Source: Chloroflexota bacterium
Lineage (GTDB): Bacteria; Chloroflexota; Dormibacteria; CF-121
DNA length: 11,908 nucleotides
Reading direction: 5' to 3'
NCBI GenBank assembly: GCA_005882525.1
Contig: VBGO01000017.1
Coordinates: 1 to 11,908, forward strand
Position numbers and translations under genes: made by a program
The notes under the pieces: generated by a model
Seen by the model: only the letters and a program-made list of their open reading frames with translations
What the model was told of the DNA's origin: nothing
The model's database searches: none
Shown here: positions 5,341 to 11,908 of the stretch, one piece after another
Numbering within the stretch: the stretch's first letter is position 1
Layout: each line of letters opens with the position of its first letter

Positions 5341-7449
5341 TTAGCCATGCTTTTTGTGGCGGCCCTGGCCGCCGCTGCAGCCCTCTTCGCAATCTGACGG
5401 CGGCGGCGGCTGCTGCGACTGCCCCACCCGCTCGGTGCCCGGCAGCAGGTAGGCGACGTACCCGTTCATGTTGACCGCGTGCAGCCCGTCCGGAACCGCA
5501 AACCAGCTGTCCGGCTGGCCGGTGAGTGCCTCGCTCATGACGCCGTGGAAGATCGGCGCGGCCCCGACGATGCCGCTGACGTTTCGCATCGGCGTGTGGT
5601 CGGCATTGCCGACCCAGACGGCCACCGCCAGGTTCGGCGTAAAGCCCACCGTCAGGTTGTCACGGAAGTCGTTCGTCGTCCCGGTCTTGGCGGCGACGTG
5701 GTGGCCCGGGATCACGAGGTCGCTGTTCCGACCGAACGAGAGCGAGCGATTGCGGTCGTCGGAAAGCATCTGCGCCATGATGAAGCTGACCTGGGGGCTG
5801 AGCGCCGGCTTGCCGTTGGTCTGCGCGTCGTAGCGATACAGCGTCGACCCATCGTTGGCGACGATCTTGAGGATCGCTTGCGGGTGGCGATAGATGCCCT
5901 GGGCCGCCAGGGTGCTCGCGCCGGTCGCCATGTCGATCAGCGGCACCTCGTAGCCGCCCAGCGTCAGGCTCGGCTGATAGCTGGTCGCCGGTTGGGTCAG
6001 GGTCCGCACTCCCATGCGGCGTGCGACGTCAACGACGCGATCGATGCCAGTGCCCAGTTCGACCTTGACCGCCGGGATGTTGAGCGAATTTCCCAGCGCA
6101 TTGGGGATCGGCTGCCAGCCGTGGTAACGGCCATCGTAGTTGCGGGGCGTGTACATCGTGCCATCCGAAAGCTGAACCCGTAGCGGTGCGTCTTGCACCC
6201 AGGAGGCCATGGTGAACTTTGCGGCCTCGATGGCGGCGGTATAGGTAAACATCTTGAACGCGGACCCCGGCTGCCGCGGAATGATCGCCATGTTGTACTC
6301 GCCGCCGGGCACGTCGGCGCCGGCTGATCCGACCATCGCCAACACGCCGCCGCTCCTGGGATCGAGGGCGACCAGGGCGCCGTCGGTGACGTGCTGACTC
6401 CCCAGCGCCATCACCTTGGACCGCACCTGGCGCTCGGCGATCGACTGCAGGTTCCAGTCGAGCGAGGTCGTCACGGTCAGGCCGCCGTTCTTCAGCAGAT
6501 CGGGGCCATAGGTCTTCTCCAGCTGCGCCGCCACCCAGTGGACGAAGCCGGGCGCCTTGACGTCGTCGGCGGTCGACGGCTTTTGCAGTGTGAGTTTCTG
6601 TCCATAGGCCGATTGCGCCTGGGCGGCCGTGATGTCGCGCGCTTTGACCATCGCATCCAGCACAACTCGCTGCCGCGCCTTCGCCCCGATGAGGTTGCTG
6701 AAGGGATCGAGCTCGGTGGGCGCCTGCGGCAGGCCGGCGAGGAAGGAGGCCTCCGGCAGGGTCAGCCGGTTAGCGGGCTTAGCGAAGTAGGTCTGCGCCG
6801 CCGCCTCCACCCCATAGGACCGGTTGCCGTAGTAGATCCGGTTCAGATAGGCCTCGAGGATCTGGGCCTTGGAGTACTGGTGCTCGATCTCGACGGCGAG
6901 GATCGCTTCGTCGAGCTTGCGCAGGACGGACCGATCCTCCGAGAGGTAGATGTTCTTGACGAGCTGCTGGGTGATCGTGCTGCCGCCCTGGTCGAAGCGC
7001 AGGTGGAGGAGGTCCTGGAGGCCGGCCTGGCCGGTGCGGAGGAGGTTGAGGCCGTTGTGCGAATAGAAGGAGCGGTCCTCGACCGCAATCGTCGCCTGGC
7101 GCATGGCGGGGGCCACCTGGCTCAGCGGCACGATGTGCCGCCGCTCGGACCCCTGGTGGATCTCGGCCAGCAGGATGGTCCCCGTCCGGTCGTAGATCCG
7201 GGTCGAGAGGGGGAGGCGGGCGGTGCTGAGGTTGGCGGTCGAGGGGAGTCCGGCCCAGACATAGAGCAGACCGGGAAGGACTACCAGCAGGACCGCCAAA
7301 AAGACGGCCGGCGCCACCATCCAGGGGCGGACCCGGAGTCGCCCGCGCCGAGCTCCCACCAACCCGCCACATTGGGAGCAAAACCGGCTGTCGGGCTTGA
7401 GCTTGTAGCCGCAGCCGGGGCAAAACGACCCCGTATACATACTGGCCAT
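5341..7449 (-). CDS. Class A penicillin-binding protein (PBP1A-type) with N-terminal zinc ribbon
   Basis: A bifunctional peptidoglycan synthase of 702 residues. Domains in order are: a cytoplasmic zinc ribbon (C10, C13, C24, C27), a basic stretch, a membrane anchor (about 44-65), a GT51 glycosyltransferase (about 85-260) and a transpeptidase (about 350-640). The GT51 motifs include catalytic Glu124 in EDRSFYSHNG, GGSTITQQLVKN (155-166) and ILEAYLNRIYYG (197-208). The transpeptidase has Ser396-x-x-Lys399 (GSAFK), SLN at 455-457 and KTGT at 588-591. Every active-site motif is intact. The tail is Pro-rich, with C687 and C691 and a GRHKKHG end. The gene has its own TATAAT promoter 12 bases upstream of the ATG, so the leader is about 4-5 nt. 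A second ATG three codons in (7440) is possible but has no better ribosome site. The zinc ribbon is not part of classical PBP1A and makes this an unusual architecture. Confidence 0.96.
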   Translation of the reverse strand: MASMYTGSFCPGCGYKLKPDSRFCSQCGGLVGARRGRLRVRPWMVAPAVFLAVLLVVLPGLLYVWAGLPSTANLSTARLPLSTRIYDRTGTILLAEIHQGSERRHIVPLSQVAPAMRQATIAVEDRSFYSHNGLNLLRTGQAGLQDLLHLRFDQGGSTITQQLVKNIYLSEDRSVLRKLDEAILAVEIEHQYSKAQILEAYLNRIYYGNRSYGVEAAAQTYFAKPANRLTLPEASFLAGLPQAPTELDPFSNLIGAKARQRVVLDAMVKARDITAAQAQSAYGQKLTLQKPSTADDVKAPGFVHWVAAQLEKTYGPDLLKNGGLTVTTSLDWNLQSIAERQVRSKVMALGSQHVTDGALVALDPRSGGVLAMVGSAGADVPGGEYNMAIIPRQPGSAFKMFTYTAAIEAAKFTMASWVQDAPLRVQLSDGTMYTPRNYDGRYHGWQPIPNALGNSLNIPAVKVELGTGIDRVVDVARRMGVRTLTQPATSYQPSLTLGGYEVPLIDMATGASTLAAQGIYRHPQAILKIVANDGSTLYRYDAQTNGKPALSPQVSFIMAQMLSDDRNRSLSFGRNSDLVIPGHHVAAKTGTTNDFRDNLTVGFTPNLAVAVWVGNADHTPMRNVSGIVGAAPIFHGVMSEALTGQPDSWFAVPDGLHAVNMNGYVAYLLPGTERVGQSQQPPPPSDCEEGCSGGQGRHKKHG

Positions 7450-7460
7450 TGACGGATTAG

Positions 7461-7466
7461 ATTATA
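7461..7466 (-). promoter_or_regulatory. Perfect -10 box of the PBP1A gene
   Basis: On the minus strand TATAAT (7466-7461) stands 11 bases before the ATG at 7449. Transcription would start about 4-5 nt before the start codon, leaving no room for a Shine-Dalgarno site. The region 16-18 bp upstream (around TCTTAG) matches the -35 consensus poorly. The intergenic stretch is clearly AT-richer than its surroundings. Confidence 0.6.
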
Positions 7467-7515
7467 TCGAGAGACTCATAATCCTAAGACGGGCGACCGC
7501 CGCCCGACCTCTCGA
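7467..7515 (-). other. Nested inverted repeats between nicotinamidase and PBP genes
   Basis: A 6-bp hairpin (CGGGCG at 7490-7495, CGCCCG at 7501-7506, five-base loop) lies inside a wider 7-bp inverted repeat (TCGAGAG at 7467-7473, CTCTCGA at 7509-7515). On the minus strand the inner hairpin is followed by TCTTAGGATT, which is not a real U-tract. It might be a weak terminator for the fabH operon, or an operator, since its left arm abuts the -10 of the PBP promoter. Confidence 0.3.
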
Positions 7516-7526
7516 AGTGAGGGAGC

Positions 7527-8048
7527 CTAGGTCTCGAGAACGCGGGCGCCCAGCACGCCCGTGAGATGGGCCAGCGACCAGCGCTGCACCTCGTCGCCGG
7601 GATGGCCGGGCGCATCGAAGGTCGCGACGGCCAAGGCCGGCACCACCACCCGGTAATCGCGGTTGCGCAGGTCGGCGACGGTATGCAGGACACAAATATC
7701 GGTGCAGACGCCGACCACCGTGACCTGCTCTGGCTGGGCGGCGAGCAGCCGGGCTTCCAGGTCGGTCTCGAAGAAGCCGGAGTAGCGGCGCTTGCGGATC
7801 AGGGTGGCGCCCTGCAGCAGTGGCTGGAGCTCGGGGACCACCTCCGACTCGGTCGTCCCGCGCACGCAGTGCACCGGGAAGACCTCGAACTCGCGGTCGT
7901 CCGGGTCGTGGGTGTCGGCCAGGAAGATCAGCTGGTCGCCGGCCTGCCGGCGGGCTTCGATCACGTCGCGGATGCGCGGGATCGCGGCATCGCAGCGCGG
8001 TGAGGCGAGATTCCCCTGCTTGCAGAATCCGTTGAGCACGTCGACCAC
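7527..8048 (-). CDS. Nicotinamidase (isochorismatase-like hydrolase)
   Basis: Cytosolic enzyme of the cysteine-hydrolase family that deamidates nicotinamide to nicotinate for NAD salvage. Counted from the GTG at 8048 (173 residues), the catalytic triad is Asp3, Lys86 (IRKRRYSGF) and Cys119 (VVGVCTDICV). Metal ligands would be Asp45 and His47 (ADTHD) and His60 (FPVHC). The usual V-D-M-Q-N-D-F motif reads VDVLNGF. The GTG start places the catalytic Asp at residue 3 and removes most of the first beta strand. In-frame codons upstream encode RNVTI and complete that strand. The only possible upstream initiator after the in-frame stop (TGA 8075-8073) is CTG at 8066, one base after the preceding stop codon. 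I list the canonical GTG but consider CTG plausible. The neighbouring phosphoribosyltransferase uses its product, which strengthens the call over other isochorismatase-like activities. Confidence 0.88.
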   Translation of the reverse strand: MVDVLNGFCKQGNLASPRCDAAIPRIRDVIEARRQAGDQLIFLADTHDPDDREFEVFPVHCVRGTTESEVVPELQPLLQGATLIRKRRYSGFFETDLEARLLAAQPEQVTVVGVCTDICVLHTVADLRNRDYRVVVPALAVATFDAPGHPGDEVQRWSLAHLTGVLGARVLET

Positions 8049-8067
8049 GATCGTGACGTTGCGCAGA

Positions 8068-9156
8068 CTAGGTCACCACCTCGAGCCGGGGGTTCGGCCG
8101 GTAGCGGCGGCCGACCTTGGCGCAGGGCCGGCCCTCGATCATGACCACGTCGGCGGTGTAGTCATAGGTCCCCTGGAAGAAGGCGCTTCCCACGCCATAG
8201 GCATCCACCGGAACCCGCTCACGCTCGAAGCGCTCGATTTTCTCGACATTGAAGCCGCCGCTGGCGACGATCTTCACGTGCTCGAAGCCCTCGCGGTCGA
8301 GAGCCCGGCGAACCAGGTGGCAGAGCTGCGGGTTGACACCACGGGGGTCGAAGTCACCCATCAGTTTTTGGACGCTGACGTCGACCATGGTCTCCGAGGT
8401 GTCGAGGCGGACGCCCCACAGCCGATCCTTAAGCGCCCGGGCCACCTCGAGTGAGGTGCGCACGCAATCGTTCTCCCAATCGACGAGCACGACCAGGTTG
8501 ACCGTTGGATCGACGTACTCCGCGTACTTTTGCGCGGCCAGCACCGTGTTGCCGTCGTAGGCCGCAATCAGGGAATGCGGCACCGTCCCCACGCCCTTGC
8601 CGCCCCACCAGGCCGCCTGGGCATCGGTCGAAACGCCGATCGCCCCGGAAACATAGGCCGCGTAGCCGTCCCCGGTCTGCACCAGGTGATGATCGTGGCG
8701 AGCCGGGAAAAAGATGATCTGCTTGCCCTTGGCCGCATCGACCACGCGGCGGACGTTGGTGGCGACCTTGGTCCGCCGCGAGAGGACGCCCAGGTAGACG
8801 GTCTCGAGGCGAGCGAACAATGAGTAATCGCCCTCGACCGTCATCGCCGTTTCCCAGGGTGCGATCTCGTCACCGTCGTACAGGGCGTGTACCCGCAGCT
8901 GCGAGAAATCTTCGGAGCAGAGCTTCACGATCGCAATCGCCTCGTCCATGCCACCGACCACGGCCTGCTGCTTCTGGAAGACCTGCATCAGCACGTGGGG
9001 ATGCCGCGCGTCGGCGCGCAGCACGTCGACCGTTCGATTGAAATAGACGTCGCTGTAGTACCCTTCGCGGATCCGCTCGACCGGCAGCCGGAACACCGAC
9101 GGGTCGAGGCGTTCGCGTTTACGGGTTGGCGTCTGGGTCACCGCTTCCGTAGCCAC
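8068..9156 (-). CDS. pncB: Nicotinate phosphoribosyltransferase
   Basis: A 362-residue enzyme that joins nicotinate and PRPP to form nicotinate mononucleotide in the Preiss-Handler NAD salvage pathway. Visible family landmarks are EGYYSDVYF (31-39), LETVYLGVLSRRTKVATN (117-134), a basic ARHDHH (152-157), GTVPHSLIAAY (190-200) with His194 at the position of the phosphorylated histidine, RLDTSE (250-255) and ASGGFN (298-303). The length fits the shorter branch of the family rather than the roughly 400-480-residue E. coli or human enzymes. The start is GTG at 9156, six bases after the accA stop and without a clear ribosome site. The stop is one base from a potential CTG start of nicotinamidase, the preceding step of the pathway. 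The symbol pncB is used for function; I cannot tell the subfamily. Confidence 0.92.
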   Translation of the reverse strand: MATEAVTQTPTRKRERLDPSVFRLPVERIREGYYSDVYFNRTVDVLRADARHPHVLMQVFQKQQAVVGGMDEAIAIVKLCSEDFSQLRVHALYDGDEIAPWETAMTVEGDYSLFARLETVYLGVLSRRTKVATNVRRVVDAAKGKQIIFFPARHDHHLVQTGDGYAAYVSGAIGVSTDAQAAWWGGKGVGTVPHSLIAAYDGNTVLAAQKYAEYVDPTVNLVVLVDWENDCVRTSLEVARALKDRLWGVRLDTSETMVDVSVQKLMGDFDPRGVNPQLCHLVRRALDREGFEHVKIVASGGFNVEKIERFERERVPVDAYGVGSAFFQGTYDYTADVVMIEGRPCAKVGRRYRPNPRLEVVT

Positions 9157-9162
9157 CGCAGT

Positions 9163-9978
9163 TCAGGCGGTGGCGCCGATTTTGCGGTATCGCTGGTAGC
9201 GCTGTTCGAGGAGCCGATCGATCTCGATGGCCTCGAGGGCGCCCAGATGGCGGCGCACCGCCGCACCGGCGGCGTCGGTGGCAATCCCGAAGTCGTTGTG
9301 GGCGCCACCCGGCGGTTCGGGGACGATCTCGTCCGCCAGCCCGAGCCGTTTCAGGTCCGCCGCGGTCAGCTTGAGGGCCTCGGCCGCCTCGATCTTGCGG
9401 GCGATGTCACGCCAGAGGATGGAGGCACACGCCTCGGGCATCGCCACGCTGTAGATGGAGTGTTCCATCATCAGTAACCGATCGCCGACCCCAATCCCAA
9501 GGGCACCACCGCTCCCACCTTCGCCGATCACGAGCGTGACGATCGGGACGCGAGCCTCGGCCAGGGCCACCAGGTTGTCCGCGATCGCCCAGGCGATGCC
9601 GCGCTCCTCCGAGCCGGCGCCGGGAAATGCCCCCGAGGTATCGACGAAGGCGACGATCGGAAATTGGAAGCGCTCCGCCTGCCGGATCAGCCGCAGGGCC
9701 TTGCGATAGCCCTCCGGGTTGGCCATGCCGAAGTTGCGCATCGCCCGCTCCGCCGTGGTGCGGCCCTTCTGCTGCGCGATCACCATCACGGTCCGATCGT
9801 CGAAAGCGGCCGGCCCACCGATGATCGCATGGTCGTCACCGAAGACGCGGTCACCGTGCAGCTCGAAGAAATCGCCGAAGAGCGCGTGGATATAGTCGAG
9901 GGCGTACGGCCGTTCCGGGTGTCGGGCGAGCTCGACTTGCTCCCAGGTGGCGGCCGCGACCGATCCGTTGTCGCTCAC
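9163..9978 (-). CDS. accA: Acetyl-CoA carboxylase carboxyltransferase subunit alpha
   Basis: With AccD it transfers the carboxyl group from carboxybiotin on AccB to acetyl-CoA, giving malonyl-CoA for fatty acid synthesis. The 271-residue protein begins close to the crotonase-like fold. It keeps the family stretches RHPERPYALDYI, FELHGDRVFGDD, GRTTAERAMRNFGMANPEGYRKALR, FVDTSGAFPGAGSEERG, GEGGSGGALGIGVGD (oxyanion glycines) and MPEACASILWRD. It is about 45 residues shorter than E. coli AccA, lacking most of the N-terminal helical extension, as in several other bacteria. The start is GTG at 9978. It forms a GTGA overlap with the accD stop, so the two subunits are likely made in matched amounts by coupled translation. 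Confidence 0.97.
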   Translation of the reverse strand: MSDNGSVAAATWEQVELARHPERPYALDYIHALFGDFFELHGDRVFGDDHAIIGGPAAFDDRTVMVIAQQKGRTTAERAMRNFGMANPEGYRKALRLIRQAERFQFPIVAFVDTSGAFPGAGSEERGIAWAIADNLVALAEARVPIVTLVIGEGGSGGALGIGVGDRLLMMEHSIYSVAMPEACASILWRDIARKIEAAEALKLTAADLKRLGLADEIVPEPPGGAHNDFGIATDAAGAAVRRHLGALEAIEIDRLLEQRYQRYRKIGATA

Positions 9979-10892
9979 CGGGGCACGGGGGACGCGCGCC
10001 TGGGTGCCCTGGCCTTCGCCTGCTTCTGCAACTCGAAGTCCTTGACGATACCGTTCCTGGTGTACAGGTCGAGCAGTTGTCGCAGCACCGCCGGCAGCTC
10101 GGGTCGGGGCACGACCAGGTCGATCATCCCGTGACGCCAGAGGAATTCGGCGGTCTGGAACCCCTCGGGAAGGGTTTCGTAGGTGGCTTGCTGGATCACC
10201 CGGGCGCCGGCGAAGCCGATCATGGCGCCGGGCTCGGCGATGATGACGTCGGCGAGCGAGGCGAAGCTGGCCGTCACGCCGCCCATGGTTGGATCGGTCA
10301 TCAGGGAGAAATAGGGAACCCCGGCTTTCCCGAGTCGGCCAAGCGCGGCGGCGGTCTTCGCGAGTTGCATCAGGGCGAGCATGCCCTCCTGCATCCGGGC
10401 GCCGCCCGAGGCCGAGATGATCAGGAGCGGCAGGTGATTGTTGAGCGACCGCTCGATGCCGTTGGTGATCTTTTCACCGGTCGCGGCGCCCATGCTGCCG
10501 CCCATGAAGGCGAAGTCGAGACAGACGATCACCAGCCGGTGGCCGGCCAGCGTCGCTTCACCCCAGCTGACCGCCTCGTTGGCGCCGGTCGCGGCGCGGC
10601 TTTGCTCGATCCGCTTGGTGTAGGGCTGCGAGTCTTTGAAGCCGAGGACGTCCTTCGCCGTGATCTCCAAGTCCTCTTCGTGAAAGGAGCCCGGCTCGAC
10701 CAGCATCGCGATCCGCTCCGGGGCGCGCAGCCGGAAGTGGTAGCCGCAGCGATAGCAGACGCCGAGCGCGGCCGTCAGCCGGGCCGGCTCGAGCGAGGTA
10801 TCGCACTTTGGGCAGGTAAGCCGGTCGATCTCCTCGCCGACGCCGGCGCGTGGCGACGGTAGAGCGACATACCGAGTCTTGGGACGAAACAT
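9975..10892 (-). CDS. accD: Acetyl-CoA carboxylase carboxyltransferase subunit beta
   Basis: Partner of AccA in the carboxyltransferase half of acetyl-CoA carboxylase. The 305-residue protein has the AccD-specific four-cysteine zinc ribbon (C27, C30, C46, C49) followed by the carboxyltransferase fold. Landmarks are AVSWGEATLAGH, FAFMGGSMGAATGEKI, SASGGARMQEGMLALMQLAKT, LMTDPTMGGVTASFA, and GAMIGFAGARVIQQ with LPEGFQTAEFLWRHGMIDLVV. The length is normal, and the tail is basic and Pro/Arg-rich. ATG at 10892 lies three bases after the fabH stop (TAACCCATG). It has no clear Shine-Dalgarno sequence, which suggests coupling to fabH translation. Its 3' end overlaps accA by four bases. AccB and AccC are absent from the window and must be encoded elsewhere. 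Confidence 0.97.
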   Translation of the reverse strand: MFRPKTRYVALPSPRAGVGEEIDRLTCPKCDTSLEPARLTAALGVCYRCGYHFRLRAPERIAMLVEPGSFHEEDLEITAKDVLGFKDSQPYTKRIEQSRAATGANEAVSWGEATLAGHRLVIVCLDFAFMGGSMGAATGEKITNGIERSLNNHLPLLIISASGGARMQEGMLALMQLAKTAAALGRLGKAGVPYFSLMTDPTMGGVTASFASLADVIIAEPGAMIGFAGARVIQQATYETLPEGFQTAEFLWRHGMIDLVVPRPELPAVLRQLLDLYTRNGIVKDFELQKQAKARAPRRASPVPR

Positions 10893-10895
10893 GGG

Positions 10896-11879
10896 TTAGG
10901 CTGCGACCCGGACGGGCGCGCCTTCCCATGTAATGACGCAAGCACCCCAGGTCAGCCCAGCGCCGAACCCGACCAAAACGAGGTGGTCGCCGGTTTTCAG
11001 CCGGCCGGCGGCCAGCGCGTCCTTGAGTGCCAGCGGGATCGAGGCGGTCGACGTGTTGCCGTAGTTGGCGATCTCGTTGACCATGACGTCGGCACCCACC
11101 CCGAGCCGCTTGCCCGCCGCCTCGATGATGCGGGCGTTGGCCTGGTGCGGCACGATCAGTGTGACGTCCTCCAACCGGATATTCGCCTTGTCCAGGGCTT
11201 CGAGCGTCGCCTGGGCGAGGATCTCGGTGGCGAAGCGGAACACCTTTCGCCCATCCATGCGGATTTCCGGATGTCCGCGACCCTCCGGACCGTCGGCGCC
11301 GGGTGCGACATAGATCAGGTCACCGCCAGAGCCGTCCGATCCGAGCACGCAGGACTTGATGCCGGCGCCGTTGACGCCCGGCCCCAGCACCACCGCGCCC
11401 GCACCGTCACCGAAGACGACGCAGGTGCCCCGGTCCTTGAAGTTGATGATCTTGGTGAGCGTCTCGCTCCCGATCACGATCGCTTGTTTGGTCTCGCCGC
11501 TACTGACGAAGCGGTCGGCGACGCTCATCGCGTAGAGGAAGCCGGTGCAGGCCGCCTGCACATCGAACGCGGGACCATGGGCGCCCAACCGCTCCTGCAC
11601 CCGCGAAGCGACCGAGGGGAACATCGAGTCGGGAGTGGAGGTGCTGCACACGATGAGGTCGGTGTCCTGCGGTCGCAGGCCCGCGATGGCGAGCGCGTCC
11701 TTTGCCGCCTCAGCGGCCAGGTCAGTGGCGGTTTCATTGACGGCCGCGATCCGCCGCTCGACGATGCCCGTGCGATCCCGGATCCAGGTGTCGGACGTCT
11801 CGACCATCTTCTCGAGGTCGGCGTTGGTCAGGATGCCGGACGGAACATAGCTGCCGACCGACTTGATGCTGGTAAGCAT
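10896..11879 (-). CDS. fabH: Beta-ketoacyl-ACP synthase III
   Basis: Starts type II fatty acid synthesis by condensing an acyl-CoA primer with malonyl-ACP. The 327-residue protein has the complete Cys-His-Asn triad: Cys111 (QAACTGF), His245 (VPHQANARI) and Asn275 (NYGNTST). Other family features are TSDTWIRDRTGIVERR (28-43), STSTPDSMFPS, FGDGAGAVVL (156-165) and the C-terminal LVGFGAGLTWGA. The primer preference (acetyl or branched acyl) cannot be read from the sequence. The start is ATG at 11879, with a good GGGGAG ribosome site four bases upstream. Only 29 bp of upstream DNA is visible, so the promoter, or an upstream gene of the same operon, lies outside the window. It is the first visible gene of fabH-accD-accA-NaPRT-nicotinamidase, placing the enzyme that uses malonyl-ACP next to the enzymes that make malonyl-CoA. 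Confidence 0.97.
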   Translation of the reverse strand: MLTSIKSVGSYVPSGILTNADLEKMVETSDTWIRDRTGIVERRIAAVNETATDLAAEAAKDALAIAGLRPQDTDLIVCSTSTPDSMFPSVASRVQERLGAHGPAFDVQAACTGFLYAMSVADRFVSSGETKQAIVIGSETLTKIINFKDRGTCVVFGDGAGAVVLGPGVNGAGIKSCVLGSDGSGGDLIYVAPGADGPEGRGHPEIRMDGRKVFRFATEILAQATLEALDKANIRLEDVTLIVPHQANARIIEAAGKRLGVGADVMVNEIANYGNTSTASIPLALKDALAAGRLKTGDHLVLVGFGAGLTWGACVITWEGAPVRVAA

Positions 11880-11883
11880 GCGT

Positions 11884-11889
11884 CTCCCC
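11884..11889 (-). promoter_or_regulatory. fabH ribosome binding site
   Basis: GGGGAG on the minus strand lies four bases upstream of the fabH ATG at 11879. It is the only clear Shine-Dalgarno site in the fabH to nicotinamidase operon, which suggests that later genes are translated mainly by coupling. Confidence 0.6.
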
Positions 11890-11908
11890 GGCTAAAGAAT
11901 CTGACCAG

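Noticed and set aside
6391..7452. Plus-strand ORF of 353 codons
   Set aside because: Antisense to the PBP1A gene, whose catalytic motifs are all intact on the other strand; the product has no recognisable motif.

Overview
The window is GC-rich and densely coded, with almost every gene on the minus strand and most junctions overlapping or only a few bases apart. GTG starts are frequent: eno, accA, the UPF0182 gene and the nicotinate phosphoribosyltransferase gene all begin with GTG. At least two genes (phasin-like and PBP1A) appear to have leaderless or nearly leaderless transcripts. Separate AccD and AccA subunits, a UPF0182 membrane protein, an FmdB-type zinc ribbon with an acidic tail, and a PBP1A with a zinc ribbon suggest a GC-rich Terrabacteria member. 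Chloroflexota or Dormibacterota fit best, but this is inferred from gene content, not from a phylogeny.

Layout. (1) Positions 1-405 are the only substantial non-housekeeping stretch. They hold the first 10 codons of a divergent minus-strand gene (probably helix-turn-helix type), two overlapping forward promoters, a 26-codon ORF with a near-perfect Shine-Dalgarno sequence, and a textbook intrinsic terminator. Next come about 70 unassigned bases (285-355) and a 26-bp tandem repeat (356-407) that runs into the stop codon of the next gene. (2) Positions 406-4851, minus strand, form a three-gene operon: FmdB-like zinc ribbon, enolase, UPF0182 membrane protein. Both junctions overlap. (3) A 21-bp divergent spacer with a symmetric -10-like element separates this operon from a plus-strand phasin-like gene (4873-5301). 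(4) A class A penicillin-binding protein (5341-7449, minus) has its own TATAAT promoter. (5) Positions 7527-11879, minus strand, form a compact operon in the order fabH, accD, accA, nicotinate phosphoribosyltransferase, nicotinamidase.

How they work together. fabH, accD and accA supply malonyl-CoA and start fatty acid synthesis; AccB and AccC must lie elsewhere. The two downstream genes form a two-step NAD salvage route from nicotinamide to nicotinate to nicotinate mononucleotide. Enolase is glycolytic, and its translational coupling to an FmdB ribbon and a large membrane protein is unexplained. PBP1A builds peptidoglycan. The phasin-like protein may associate with polyhydroxyalkanoate granules, but no PHA synthase is visible here.

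The most unusual item is the self-contained small transcription unit at 51-284. Its 26-residue product has a hydrophobic core ending in A-V-A, and it lies opposite what looks like an HTH regulator gene. This layout recalls pheromone-peptide/regulator pairs, though only 10 residues of the putative regulator can be seen.
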